Assembly (NCBI RefSeq): GCF_030518215.1
Contig: NZ_JAULRT010000060.1
Coordinates: 398,212 to 462,211, forward strand
Length of the DNA: 64,000 bases
Direction of reading: 5' to 3'
DNA from: Gilvimarinus algae
GTDB taxonomy: Bacteria; Pseudomonadota; Gammaproteobacteria; Pseudomonadales; Cellvibrionaceae
Part shown: positions 18,527 through 28,038 of the stretch, in pieces
Numbering within the stretch: the first letter of the stretch is position 1
How the letters are laid out: each line of letters starts with the position of its first letter
Made by a program: the position numbers and the translations under genes
Notes under the pieces: model-generated
What the model was told of the DNA's origin: nothing
The model's database searches: none
The model's input: only the letters and a program-made list of their open reading frames with translations

Positions 18527-19488
18527 GCGCCCTCCGCGGATCGCTCAGCGGGTGGTGATCCCACGGCGGGTTCACCACCCGCTGAAACGACGGGCTTAAG
18601 GATGGGCCATTGGTCCGTTTGGGCGTTAAAAAAGCCGGACTGGCGATAGGCCCGCTCCACCACCCCCTGCAATCGCAGCTGTGCCAGACCTCTCTGCAGC
18701 GCGGCAAAAAACGCCGGTCCTTGAGGGTGTTTGCGGCTTACCGCCCAGTGGCGGCTGCCGCTGATCGCGACTCGAATATGCTCCACTGGCAGTAGCCGGC
18801 TGCCATTGACCTCGATGGATAGATCGTCGCGGTTGGGGAAAGGCGCCAGCACCAGTTCACCTCGCCCGGCGTCCAACATACGAACCATGGAGGGCCAGTC
18901 GCCACCGTAGGTGATTCTGCGAAACCCTAGGGCCTGTAAGGTGTGGACATCGGCGCGCCAATGCTGGTTGCTGATGATGCGCCACTGGCGCAGCTGATCA
19001 GCCTCTGCCTGTTGAATGTGCCGGTGCGTGGCCAGGGTGTAGATGCCGACAATAAACTCTCCATTCTCAACCAGGGCATCGCTGATCAACAGCGCATCTC
19101 CGGCGCTGGCGAGGTCGAGGTGCCACTTACTGGCGCCGGTACTGATCAGCTGGCCAGCTGCCATTTGCCGGATGACTCGTCGGTAAGAGGTCTCGGGGAT
19201 AAAGGTTAATGGCCACCCAAATCCACCCAGATGCAGCGCTTGCTGAAGCAAAATCAGCTCTACCACGTCGCGCCTGGAAAATGGACCCGAAAAGTCGCTG
19301 ATCGCCAGAGGGTCGCGCGGGCCGAGAAAGCGCTCGTAGTCTTCAATCACATCCACAGACACGGCAACCGGCAGCGGCTCAGCCGGCTGCTGGGCCTGGC
19401 TTGACACTGCAAGGCCTGTCAGCAGCAGATAACACAGCAAACGTCCTGTGCAGTGGAGGCATCCCTGAATCAGCGCGGTGGGGTGCAA
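18520..19488 (-). CDS. Periplasmic substrate-binding-protein-like protein, paralog 2
   Basis: 322 residues; no ATG is available at the N-terminus, and the best start is TTG at 19488, so the start is uncertain. Hydrophobic signal (RLLCYLLLTGLAVSS) ending SQAQ. Same architecture as 13276-14196, with matching motifs FSRRDVVELILLQQALHLGGF, SYRRVIRQMAAGQLI, PSMVRMLDAGRGELVLAPF and SRHWAVSRKHPQG. The C-terminal tail is longer. Together the two paralogs bracket the heme lipoprotein on the opposite strand, which suggests a shared process. Ligand unknown. Confidence 0.72.
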   Translation of the reverse strand: MHPTALIQGCLHCTGRLLCYLLLTGLAVSSQAQQPAEPLPVAVSVDVIEDYERFLGPRDPLAISDFSGPFSRRDVVELILLQQALHLGGFGWPLTFIPETSYRRVIRQMAAGQLISTGASKWHLDLASAGDALLISDALVENGEFIVGIYTLATHRHIQQAEADQLRQWRIISNQHWRADVHTLQALGFRRITYGGDWPSMVRMLDAGRGELVLAPFPNRDDLSIEVNGSRLLPVEHIRVAISGSRHWAVSRKHPQGPAFFAALQRGLAQLRLQGVVERAYRQSGFFNAQTDQWPILKPVVSAGGEPAVGSPPAERSAEGAQ

Positions 19489-19517
19489 GGATAAAATTCC
19501 GGTGAGGCCACAGTTAC

Positions 19518-19546
19518 TTAATATTCAATAGTGATTTAACGTTCAA
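19518..19546 (-). promoter_or_regulatory. Putative promoter of the second binding-protein-like gene
   Basis: On the minus strand TTGAAC (19541-19546), a 17-bp spacer and TATTAA (19518-19523) lie in an AT-rich stretch 30 bp upstream of the proposed start. Confidence 0.4.
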
Positions 19547-19623
19547 TTTAGCACTATATGTGCCATAGATCTTTAAATGGTTTTCGGGGCTAGGCGTTTT
19601 ATTGGGGGCGGTTCGGGGGAAGG

Positions 19624-19686
19624 AAAAAGCCACCGCTGGTCCGGTGCTGGCGCTCGGAGCAGACACCAACGCCGGACCTTTGGTGG
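19624..19686 (-). terminator. Long stem-loop terminator of the RND operon
   Basis: On the minus strand CCACC...GGTGG form an outer stem and GGTCCGG...CCGGACC an inner stem, with GTTGG/CCAGC able to extend it. TTTTT follows. It lies about 20 bp after the outer-membrane gene stop. Confidence 0.75.
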
Positions 19687-19706
19687 TAAGGCAATGCCCG
19701 GGAGGG

Positions 19707-21146
19707 TTACCGGGCGGATGCGAGAGCGTCGGCCGCTATCGCATCTGGGGGGAGGGGCCAGCCGCCGGCGAGGCTTTTGTAGACGGCAATCAATGACTGG
19801 AGCAGTTGGGTTTCGCTTTCGGCGAGCTGGGCGCTGACGGTTAACCGCTGGCGCTCAGCATCCAGAACGCCGAGAAAGTTCTCACTGCCTACCTCAAACC
19901 GCTGGCGGGCGTAACCGAGCGCCTGCTCGCTGCTGACACTGGCTTTGCGCAATTGCTCGTGCCGTTGATTCTGGCGGCGGTAGTTTTCCAGCGCATTGTC
20001 GGTTTCTTCAAGAGCGAGCAGCACGCTCTGTTCGAACGCGGCAAGCTGAGCCCGGGCCCTGGCGTCGGCGGCGTCAATGCGCGCGTAGACCCGGCCGAGG
20101 TCAAAGGCGGCCCACTCGATCCTTGGAGTGAAGTTAAAGGTTTCACTGTTTTGCTCACCCAGCTCGTCCACGTCCGTGGCCAGATAGCCAAGGCCGCCGT
20201 TGAGCGTAATGCGTGGATAGAGGTCTGCCACCTGCACGTTGTAGCGGGCGGTCGCCGCGCTCAGGCGCGCTTCGGCGGCGTGAATGTCAGGGCGACGGCG
20301 CAACAGCTCGGACGGTTTTCCCGCGGCAATTTGCGGCGGCCGTGCAGGCAGTGGGGCGTATTCGGCAAGGCGGTCGCGAATGTGTTTTTCCGGCTGGTCG
20401 GTGAGTACCGCGAGCCTGTTTGTAGCGCTGTTGATCTGCGCCTCAAGGCTCGGCAGACGCGCCTCTACCAGCGCCAACTGAGTGCTGGCGCGGGTAATAT
20501 CGAACTGGTCGGCGCGGCCAATTTCGGCCAGTCGGCGCGTCAGCTCAAAGGTCTCGCGCAGATTGGCGGCGTTGCTGGTAGCAACCATCAGCTGATGCTG
20601 TGCGCCGCGCAGCGCCATATAGGCGCTGCCGACTTCGGCGGCAATGCTGACTTGCGTGGCGCGGACAATCGCCTGCTGCTCGTCCAGTTGCGCATCCGCC
20701 GCTTTGACGGCATTGTTGACCCGGCCAAACAGATCCAGCTCCCAACGGGCGTCAAAGCCCGCCTGGTAATACTCGGTGATGCCGACGCCCGGTTCCGCCT
20801 GCTCGCTCATTTTGCGTCTTTCACCCTGCGCGCTTGCGGTGACCTGGGGAAAACGGTCGAGCTTGGTGTGACGCAGCAGCGCGCGGGACTCGGCGAGCCG
20901 CTCGCGGGCGATGCGCATGTCGTGGTTAACCGTGAGCGAGCGCTCTACCAGGGCACTCAACTCCGCGTCCCCAAGTTGTTGCCACCAGTGCGCGACAGGC
21001 GTCGCGCTTGCGTAGAAGTCGGCGTTTTCAAATTCATCGGCCAGTTCGGGCAGTTCGGCCTGCAGCGAGGCCTCCTCGACCGAGCGGTAGTTGGCGCAAC
21101 CGGCTAGCACTAGGGCGGCGGCAAGGGTGGTCATGGTCAATTTCAT
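19707..21146 (-). CDS. RND efflux outer-membrane lipoprotein (OprM/NodT family)
   Basis: 479 residues from the ATG at 21146, preceded by GAGGAGAG. Lipoprotein signal with lipobox LVLAGC. Two repeated OEP domains typical of TolC-like trimeric channels are visible: the first holds FGRVNNAVKAADAQLDEQQA and the second RIEWAAFDLGRVYARIDAADARARAQLA. It provides the exit duct for the tripartite pump. Ten bp after the permease gene, and last in the operon MFP-permease-OMF. Confidence 0.93.
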   Translation of the reverse strand: MKLTMTTLAAALVLAGCANYRSVEEASLQAELPELADEFENADFYASATPVAHWWQQLGDAELSALVERSLTVNHDMRIARERLAESRALLRHTKLDRFPQVTASAQGERRKMSEQAEPGVGITEYYQAGFDARWELDLFGRVNNAVKAADAQLDEQQAIVRATQVSIAAEVGSAYMALRGAQHQLMVATSNAANLRETFELTRRLAEIGRADQFDITRASTQLALVEARLPSLEAQINSATNRLAVLTDQPEKHIRDRLAEYAPLPARPPQIAAGKPSELLRRRPDIHAAEARLSAATARYNVQVADLYPRITLNGGLGYLATDVDELGEQNSETFNFTPRIEWAAFDLGRVYARIDAADARARAQLAAFEQSVLLALEETDNALENYRRQNQRHEQLRKASVSSEQALGYARQRFEVGSENFLGVLDAERQRLTVSAQLAESETQLLQSLIAVYKSLAGGWPLPPDAIAADALASAR

Positions 21147-21156
21147 AGCTCTCTCC

Positions 21157-24100
21157 TCAGGCCTCTGCGCTGCGTGGCAGTTGTGGCTGTGCATCGGCGG
21201 CCAGAGCTTGGTATTCGGGCCGGTAGTATTTATCCGCGCGCTCAAGCTTGCGTACCAAGACGTAGAACACCGGCGTAAAAATCAAACCGAAGAAGGTCAC
21301 ACCGAGCATGCCGGAGAACACGGCAATGCCCATCACGTTGCGCATCTCGGCACCGGCACCCGATGACAACACCAAAGGCACAACCCCCATGATGAAGGCA
21401 AAGGAGGTCATCAGAATGGGCCGCAGGCGCAAGCGCGAGGCGTTAATTGCCGCTTGGTAGGTGGGCATGCCCTGACGCTCGAGGTCGCGCGCAAACTCCA
21501 CGATCAAAATGGCGTTTTTGCTCGCGAGCCCGGCTAATACAAAGAGACTAATTTGCGTAAAAATGTTGTTGTCGCCCCCCGTCAGCCAGATGCCGGTAAC
21601 CGCCGCGAGTACGGACAGAGGCACAATAGCGATGACCGACAGCGGCAGCGCCAGGGATTCGTACTGAGCGGCGAGCACCAGGTACACCAGTAGCAAACAC
21701 AGCGGGAAAATAAAGATAGCGGTGTTGCCGGACAGTACTTGCTGATAAGTCAAATCTGTCCACTCGAAGGCCATACCTGGCGGCAGAGTCTCAGCCAGGA
21801 TTTCACTGATGGCATCCTGAGCGGCGCCGCTGGAGTAGCCGGGCGCAGCGTTGCCGTTCAAATCCGCCGCCAGATAGCCGTTATAGTGACTGGCACTTTC
21901 CGGGCCGTAGCTCTCCTGCATTTGTACCACCGAACCCAGAGGGACCATATCGCCCGATTGATTACGCACTTTTAATTTCAGCGCGTCTTCGGTGGAAGAG
22001 CGGTACTCGGCATCGGCCTGGGCGATGACCTGGTAAGTGCGACCGAACTGGTTGAAATCATTCACGTACAGAGAGCCGAGGTAGATCTGCATGGTGTCAA
22101 AGACTTCATCAATTTGCAGGCCGAGTTGCTTCGCTTTGGTGCGATCCAGGTCAGCGTAAAGCTGTGGCACATTGATTTTGTAGTTGGAGTACACACTGGA
22201 CAGCTCGGGGCGCTGCCAGGCTTTTTGCGTCACTTGGTTTACAACGTCCGCCAGCGCTTCGTAGCCCAGATCGGCGCGGTCTTCAATCTGCAGTTTAAAG
22301 CCGCCGGTGGTGCCCAGGCCACGCACCGGTGGCGGTGGAAAGATGGCGATAAACGCCTCCTCGATACCGGCAAACTTCATTTGCAGTTTCTGGGCGATGG
22401 CGCCGGCAGATAATTCGTCACTGGTGCGCTCGTTGAACGGGTCGAGCGGGACAAACACAATACCCGCGCTGGCGCTGTTGGTAAAACCGTTCACCGACAA
22501 GCCCGGAAACTGCACAGCGTTGGCGACGCCGGGCTCGGCCAGGGCGATTTCTCCCATTTCACGGATGACATCCTGAGTGCGGCCGAGAGTGGCACCGTCG
22601 GGCAGCTGGGCAAAGGCAATCAGGTACTGTTTATCCTGCGCCGGCACAAAACCCTTGGGCAGTGAGGTCAGACCTACTCCTGTGATGGCGAGCAGTACGG
22701 CATAGACCGCGATGGTGAGCGTTTTGCGACCTAGCAGGCGTCCCACGCTGGTGGAGTAGCTGCCGGAGCCGCGATTAAACACTCGGTTAAAGCCGTTGAA
22801 GAAGCGGCCAAACAATTTGTCCATGACGCGCGTAAGCCAATCTTTGGGTGCCTTGTGGTCTTTCAGCAACAGTGCGGCCAGCGCCGGGCTCAGGGTCAGC
22901 GAGTTCACGGCCGAGATAACGGTAGAGATAGCGATGGTCAGGGCAAACTGCTTATAGAACTGACCGGTCAAGCCACTGACAAAGGCAATGGGAACAAACA
23001 CCGCCACCAGCGTCAGCGAAATAGCGATAATCGGGCCGCTGACTTCCTGCATGGCTTTGTATGTGGCGGCCAGTGGCGACAAGCCCTCTTCAATATTGCG
23101 CTCGACGTTTTCCACCACCACGATAGCGTCGTCCACTACAATACCGATGGACAGCACCAGACCAAACAGTGACAGAGTGTTAATGGAAAAACCAAAGGCG
23201 TGCATCAGCGCAAAGGTGCCGATGATGGACACGGGAACGGCCAGCAGCGGAATGATGGAGGCGCGCCAGGTTTGCAGAAACACGACCACCACAACCACAA
23301 CCAGCAGCAGGGCTTCGAGCAGTGTTTTTACCACCGCCTTGATAGAACCTTTCACAAATACCGTCGGATCGTAGACCACTTCATAGTCCACCCCATCGGG
23401 GAACATCTCTTTCAGCTCTGCCATTTTGGCGCGGGTGTTGTTGGAAATTTCAATGGCATTGGCACCCGGGCTCTGGAACAGACCAATAGCCACGGCGGAT
23501 TTGTTATCCAGCATGGAGTTGAGGTCGTAGGCAGAGGACGACAGCTCTACCCGCGCCACATCCTGCAGGCGAGTGATTTCTCCGGTGCTACCGGTGCGGA
23601 TAATAATCTCGCCAAACTCTTCCGGGGTTTCCAATCGGCCCTTGGCGTTGATGGGCCGCTGCACTTCAATCGCTTCGCTGATAGGGGCGCCGCCGATAAT
23701 TCCGGCCGCCACCTGAACGTTTTGCTCGCGAATGGCGTTGACCACGTCTCTGGCGCTCAGGCCGCGCTCGGCAATTTTGTCCGGGTTGAGCCAGACGCGC
23801 ATGGCGTAATCGCCCGAGCCCCACATGTTCACCATGCCGACACCGGGCACCTTGGCCAGTTCATCTTTGATGTTCATGTGCGCGTAGTTACGCAGGTACA
23901 GATCGTCGTAGCGGTTATCCGGCGAGAGCAGGTGCACCACCAGGGTCAAATCCGGCGAGCTTTTCACCACGGTGACGCCGAGTTGGCGTGTCACCTCGGG
24001 CAGCCGTGGCAGAGCCCGCGATACACGGTTTTGCACCATCTGCTGAGCCAGGTCGGGATCAGTGCCAATTTTGAAAGTGACGGTCAGGGTCAGCCGACCG

Positions 24101-24360
24101 TCGGCGGTGGCCTGCGAGTGCATGTAGAGCATGTTCTCGACGCCGCTCATCTGCTCTTCCAGCGGCGTCGCCACGGTTTCGGCAATCACCCGCGGGTTGG
24201 CGCCGGGGTAGGAGGCGTTGACCACCACCGAGGGCGGCGACACTTCCGGGTACTCGGTCACCGGCAAATCAAACAGAGCCAGAAAGCCGGCAATAAAAAT
24301 CAACAGGGAGATAACGCCCGCAAAGATCGGGCGGTCCACAAAAAACTTGGAGATGTTCAT
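21157..24360 (-). CDS. RND multidrug efflux permease, HAE1 family
   Basis: 1067-residue proton-driven inner-membrane pump. Starts MNISKFFVDRPIFAGVISLL. The periplasmic porter region contains NVQVAAGIIGG. Membrane segment 4 carries the paired proton-relay aspartates in SIGIVVDDAIVVVENVERN, and the GSIKAVVKTLLEALLLVVVVV region starts the first membrane block. The pattern is closest to the MexF/OqxB-like branch as I recall it; substrates cannot be read from sequence. Gap to the adaptor gene is 48 bp. Confidence 0.95.
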   Translation of the reverse strand: MNISKFFVDRPIFAGVISLLIFIAGFLALFDLPVTEYPEVSPPSVVVNASYPGANPRVIAETVATPLEEQMSGVENMLYMHSQATADGRLTLTVTFKIGTDPDLAQQMVQNRVSRALPRLPEVTRQLGVTVVKSSPDLTLVVHLLSPDNRYDDLYLRNYAHMNIKDELAKVPGVGMVNMWGSGDYAMRVWLNPDKIAERGLSARDVVNAIREQNVQVAAGIIGGAPISEAIEVQRPINAKGRLETPEEFGEIIIRTGSTGEITRLQDVARVELSSSAYDLNSMLDNKSAVAIGLFQSPGANAIEISNNTRAKMAELKEMFPDGVDYEVVYDPTVFVKGSIKAVVKTLLEALLLVVVVVVVFLQTWRASIIPLLAVPVSIIGTFALMHAFGFSINTLSLFGLVLSIGIVVDDAIVVVENVERNIEEGLSPLAATYKAMQEVSGPIIAISLTLVAVFVPIAFVSGLTGQFYKQFALTIAISTVISAVNSLTLSPALAALLLKDHKAPKDWLTRVMDKLFGRFFNGFNRVFNRGSGSYSTSVGRLLGRKTLTIAVYAVLLAITGVGLTSLPKGFVPAQDKQYLIAFAQLPDGATLGRTQDVIREMGEIALAEPGVANAVQFPGLSVNGFTNSASAGIVFVPLDPFNERTSDELSAGAIAQKLQMKFAGIEEAFIAIFPPPPVRGLGTTGGFKLQIEDRADLGYEALADVVNQVTQKAWQRPELSSVYSNYKINVPQLYADLDRTKAKQLGLQIDEVFDTMQIYLGSLYVNDFNQFGRTYQVIAQADAEYRSSTEDALKLKVRNQSGDMVPLGSVVQMQESYGPESASHYNGYLAADLNGNAAPGYSSGAAQDAISEILAETLPPGMAFEWTDLTYQQVLSGNTAIFIFPLCLLLVYLVLAAQYESLALPLSVIAIVPLSVLAAVTGIWLTGGDNNIFTQISLFVLAGLASKNAILIVEFARDLERQGMPTYQAAINASRLRLRPILMTSFAFIMGVVPLVLSSGAGAEMRNVMGIAVFSGMLGVTFFGLIFTPVFYVLVRKLERADKYYRPEYQALAADAQPQLPRSAEA

Positions 24361-24408
24361 AGCGTTTCCGTGCGGTTATGCCCGGCGCAGAGGCCGGGCG
24401 AAACACAA

Positions 24409-25578
24409 TTAAAAAGTGGCTGCTAAATTGTCGGTGGATTCGGCGGCGGTGGGGGTGACCGGTGAATCGGGCCTTACGTGGGCGAGCCCGCCGACAATAA
24501 CGCGATCACCCGGCTGCAGGCCCTCGCTGATAATTCTTTGGCCGCGCCACTGCTTGCCGAGCGAGACTTCGCGGTAGCGCGCGGTGTTGTCCGCATCCAC
24601 CACCAGAACAAACTTCTTGTTCTGATTGGTACCTATGGCGCGCTCGGGCAGAACCAGTGCTTCGCTCAATTGCGGTGCTCCTAGACGCACCTCGGCGTAC
24701 ATGCCGGGGGTGAGTGCGCCGTCGGTGTTCTCGACAATGGCGCGCGCACGAATGGTGCCGCTGGCGGTATCCAGGCGGTTGTCAAAGGCGTGTAGGTGGC
24801 CCTCGTAGATCACGCTTTTGTCGGCGGCCAGGGTCAGCTCTATGGGCATGGACTTGGGGTTGTCCGTCGCGCGAACAAAGCGCAAAAAGGTCTGTTCGTC
24901 CACGCTGAACTCGGCGTAAAGGCGGTCGTTGGCCACAATGCTGGCCAGTACCGGAGCGTTGGGGCCGGCTTCAACGACATTGCCCTCAGTGAGCTCGGCG
25001 CGGCTGATGCGCCCGGCCACGGGTGCGCTGATATGGGCGTACTCGAGATTGAGCGCCGCTTGCTGCCGGGCGGCCTGAGCCTCGGCGACCGCGGCTTTGG
25101 CTGTTTGTGCGTCATTCTGCGCCGCGTCAAACAAGCTTTGTGATATCAGCTTATCTTCCAGCAGCCGGCGAGCCCGCTCCAGCTCGTCTTGGGCGAGAGC
25201 AAAGCGTGATCGCGCCGCTTCCAGTTGAGCGCTGGCGCGCGCCAAAGCGGCCTCATGGGGCCGGGGGTCAATCAAAAAGAGTGCCTGCCCCTGGCTGACG
25301 TGCTGGCCGTCGTAAAAGCTGACTTTTTGGATGGTACCGCCGACCAGTGGCTTGATGTCGGCACTGGCCACTGGAGTCAGGCGCCCGGAGAAGCTTGCCC
25401 AGGTACGGATTTGCTGGTGCTCCACGGTGGCGACCGTGACCGAGGGTGGCGGTGGCGCGCTGGCCTGCGCCTCGGCGCTGGCTTGGCTTTGGTAGAGAGT
25501 AGCGCCTGTCACCGCGGCGGCGGCGATGGCAAACGCCAGTGTGAGCCGGCGGCCCGGCTGTTGTATGGCCTTGAGCAT
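24409..25578 (-). CDS. RND efflux periplasmic adaptor (membrane fusion protein)
   Basis: 389 residues. N-terminal membrane anchor or signal (LTLAFAIAAAAVTGATLY), then the split lipoyl domain (VKPL-type region DIKPLVGGTIQKVSFYDG and ISAPVAGRISRAELTEGN), a helical hairpin between them (about 105-175) and a beta-barrel domain. There is no N-terminal lipobox Cys, unlike AcrA. First gene of the efflux operon; its start is 54 bp from the palindromic operator at 25632-25647. Confidence 0.94.
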   Translation of the reverse strand: MLKAIQQPGRRLTLAFAIAAAAVTGATLYQSQASAEAQASAPPPPSVTVATVEHQQIRTWASFSGRLTPVASADIKPLVGGTIQKVSFYDGQHVSQGQALFLIDPRPHEAALARASAQLEAARSRFALAQDELERARRLLEDKLISQSLFDAAQNDAQTAKAAVAEAQAARQQAALNLEYAHISAPVAGRISRAELTEGNVVEAGPNAPVLASIVANDRLYAEFSVDEQTFLRFVRATDNPKSMPIELTLAADKSVIYEGHLHAFDNRLDTASGTIRARAIVENTDGALTPGMYAEVRLGAPQLSEALVLPERAIGTNQNKKFVLVVDADNTARYREVSLGKQWRGQRIISEGLQPGDRVIVGGLAHVRPDSPVTPTAAESTDNLAATF

Positions 25579-25631
25579 GGCGATTTCCTTTCTGAAAGTG
25601 GTGGTTGTCGATAAGAATGTCGGCTAGAATA

Positions 25632-25647
25632 CATACCGGTCGGTATG
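25632..25647. promoter_or_regulatory. TetR operator upstream of the RND operon
   Basis: Perfect inverted repeat CATACCG-GT-CGGTATG, 54 bp upstream of the adaptor gene start on the minus strand, and shared in design with the site at 25821-25836. Confidence 0.75.
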
Positions 25648-25820
25648 CTCGTCAAGAGGGTGCGTATGACAATTTGGCGATACTTTTGTGGCAAAGGGGA
25701 ACTTTAGTGCCGCGGCTGGCTCAGATACTGGTAAGTATCAACCGAATCTCATCTTGCCACGGGGGTAAGGTCGGGTTAGTGTTGGTCAAACCGAGCGATC
25801 GGTAAAAGTACGATTTATTT

Positions 25821-25836
25821 CAAACCAACCGGTATG
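25821..25836. promoter_or_regulatory. Second TetR operator, upstream of the regulator gene
   Basis: CAAACCA-AC-CGGTATG: the right arm is identical to that of the first operator and the left arm matches 5 of 7 bases. It lies about 30 bp before the regulator's ATG, consistent with autoregulation. Confidence 0.6.
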
Positions 25837-25865
25837 TTTTGCCCGGTGAGGAGAGAGCAAGTTCC

Positions 25866-26486
25866 ATGAGTGCCATTGAAACCCGCGAGCGCCTGCTGTC
25901 CACTGCCCTGGAGCTGATCTGGCAGAGCAATTACAGCAGTGTTGGGGTCAACGAGATCTGTAAGCAGGCCGGTGTGACCAAGGGGGGGTTTTACCACCAC
26001 TTTGAGTCCAAGGCGCAGCTGTTTTGCGAGGCGACGGACTATTACTGGAAAAGCGTCAAAAAAGACTTTGATGCACTCTTCTCACCGTCCAACTCGTCGC
26101 TGGAGCAACTTGAGAATGTGTTGGCGTTTATTCTGCGCACCAAGCTGGACGAGGAGAACGATGATATCCCCGGCTGTGCGTTTTTTAGCGCCGGGACTCA
26201 ATGTGGTAACAACGAGGAAAAAATTCAGGAGGCGCTGCGCGAGATGTCCAACGCCTCGGTGCGCTATAACCTCTCGCTGGTGCGGGCCCTCGCTGGCGAC
26301 GGCTATCTGGAGGATAACGTCGATCACGAGCGCGCTGCCCGCTACATGCACCAGTACATTCAGGGGGTGCTGATCTATGGCAAGGTGCACCGCAATTTGC
26401 CTCTGGTGCGCGACGATTTGCCCGAGGCGGTCTACCGCCTGCTGGGACTGAAGCGCGAATACTGGTTTTCCGCAAAGCCCACCTAG
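25866..26486 (+). CDS. TetR/AcrR family repressor of the adjacent RND pump
   Basis: 206 residues from the ATG at 25866, preceded by GAGGAGAG; the in-frame TTG at 25839 is rejected. The N-terminal helix-turn-helix is typical (TRERLLSTALELI, VGVNEICKQAGVTKGGFYHHFESK, residues ~8-50). The C-terminal ligand domain includes the C-terminal TetR pattern PGCAFFSAG. Divergent from the efflux operon with two matching palindromes between them, so it very likely represses the pump and itself; a drug-like inducer is inferred. Confidence 0.92.
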   Translation: MSAIETRERLLSTALELIWQSNYSSVGVNEICKQAGVTKGGFYHHFESKAQLFCEATDYYWKSVKKDFDALFSPSNSSLEQLENVLAFILRTKLDEENDDIPGCAFFSAGTQCGNNEEKIQEALREMSNASVRYNLSLVRALAGDGYLEDNVDHERAARYMHQYIQGVLIYGKVHRNLPLVRDDLPEAVYRLLGLKREYWFSAKPT

Positions 26487-26577
26487 GGGCGGTCTTGGGT
26501 TTTTGCCTGGGGTGGGTATGCCCTGGGCGCCGGATTTGCAAAACAATAACAACCCCACCCAGAAGTGCGTGCCCCCT

Positions 26578-28029
26578 ATGAAGCCAGCCTTGCTTTTCCT
26601 GTTGCTTGTTTTGAGTGCCTGCCGGTGGACAGCCCAACCCGAATCCGGCAGACATGCCAAGGCCCAGGGCGCTGAGCCTTCGGCGCCCAATGTCATTATC
26701 GTGTTTACCGATGACCAGGGTTACGCCGATCTCGAGCCCTTCGGTGGGGCGAACTTGCGCACCCCGAATCTTAATCGCTTGGCCGATCAAGGCGTCAGGC
26801 TGACGGACTTTTACGTGGCTCAGCCCGTGTGTTCGGCCTCCCGGGCCGCTCTACTGACAGGGGCCTACCCCAATCGCGTGGGCGTCAGCGGCGCTTTTAT
26901 GCCAGACACTGGCCGCGGGTTGGCTTTGGAAGAGACCACCCTGGCCGAGATGCTGAAAGCCCGTGGTTATACCACTGCTCTTATGGGTAAGTGGCACCTG
27001 GGGGACGACCCGGCCCTGATGCCCAATCGCCAGGGCTTTGATGAGTTTTTCGGCATCGCTCACTCCAATGACATGTGGCCTTACCATCCCCTGCAGGGCG
27101 ACGTATTTAATTTTACCGACCTGTTGCTGTTTGAAAACGAAACGCCACTGCGGGCATTGGAGGATCAGTCCGATCTCACCCGCTTGCTCACGGACCGGAG
27201 CATTGCGTTTATTGAGGCCAATAAACAGCGGCCCTTTTTTCTCTACCTCGCTCATCCGCAGCCACACGTTCCCCTGTTCGTTTCCGGGGCTTTTCAAGGG
27301 AAGACGGGCGCCGGGCTCTACGCGGATGTCATTGGAGAAATTGATCACTCTGTGGGGCGGCTGATGGCAGCGCTAGAGCGCTATCAACTGGCCGATAATA
27401 CCCTGTTGATATTTACCTCGGACAATGGCCCATGGCTGGCCTACGGCGACCACGCCGGCTCGGCCGCGCCTCTGCGCGAGGGCAAGGGCACAGTGTTTGA
27501 AGGCGGTGTGCGCGTTCCCTTTATTGCTCGCTTTCCCGGGCGCATTCGCGCCGGAAGTGAGGTCAATGTGCCGCTAATGAGCATCGACCTTTTGCCGACC
27601 ATCGCCGGTATTACGGGCAGCCCGCTGCCGGAGCGCAAAATTGATGGTAAGGATGCCTGGTCAGTATTGACCGGTGCCAGTGATCACCCGCCGCACGAAG
27701 CCTATTATTTTTACTATGGCGATAACGAACTCAGAGCGGTGCGTTACGGCAAGTGGAAGCTTTACTACCCCCACAGCTACCCATCGTTAAACGGTCGCGA
27801 AGGGGGAGCGGCGGGCCTGCCCGCGCGCTATGAGACGCTCGAGCTCACGCAGATCGCACTCTACGATTTGCAGCGCGACCCCTCGGAAACACGCAATCTG
27901 GCTGCGCAGCATCCGCAGGTGGTCGCGCGTATTGAAGCCCTGGCGCAACGCCAGCGCGAGGCCCTGGGAGATGGTCTGCGAGGCCAGGCCGGGCGCGAGC
28001 GCCGCCCTTTGGGGCGCGCGCCAGACTAG
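26578..28029 (+). CDS. Sulfatase (arylsulfatase type) lipoprotein
   Basis: 483 residues from the ATG at 26578; the frame from 26503 adds a non-signal stretch. Lipobox LSAC (Cys15). Sulfatase metal residues in FTDDQGYADL (Asp45, Asp46), and the C-x-A-x-R maturation motif with Cys85 in VCSASRAALLTG, which becomes formylglycine. GKWHLG and FTSDNGPW complete the active site. Removes sulfate esters, probably from marine sulfated glycans, in the periplasm. Maturation would need a formylglycine-generating enzyme, not seen here. Convergent with the DUF1080 gene. Confidence 0.93.
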   Translation: MKPALLFLLLVLSACRWTAQPESGRHAKAQGAEPSAPNVIIVFTDDQGYADLEPFGGANLRTPNLNRLADQGVRLTDFYVAQPVCSASRAALLTGAYPNRVGVSGAFMPDTGRGLALEETTLAEMLKARGYTTALMGKWHLGDDPALMPNRQGFDEFFGIAHSNDMWPYHPLQGDVFNFTDLLLFENETPLRALEDQSDLTRLLTDRSIAFIEANKQRPFFLYLAHPQPHVPLFVSGAFQGKTGAGLYADVIGEIDHSVGRLMAALERYQLADNTLLIFTSDNGPWLAYGDHAGSAAPLREGKGTVFEGGVRVPFIARFPGRIRAGSEVNVPLMSIDLLPTIAGITGSPLPERKIDGKDAWSVLTGASDHPPHEAYYFYYGDNELRAVRYGKWKLYYPHSYPSLNGREGGAAGLPARYETLELTQIALYDLQRDPSETRNLAAQHPQVVARIEALAQRQREALGDGLRGQAGRERRPLGRAPD

Positions 28030-28038
28030 GGGCTCGGG

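Noticed and set aside
19953-21107. 384-codon open frame on the plus strand
   Set aside because: Antisense to the outer-membrane efflux gene, with no family motif.
23200-24426. 408-codon open frame on the plus strand
   Set aside because: Lies wholly opposite the RND permease and the start of its operon; His/Arg-rich composition is what an antisense GC-rich frame gives.
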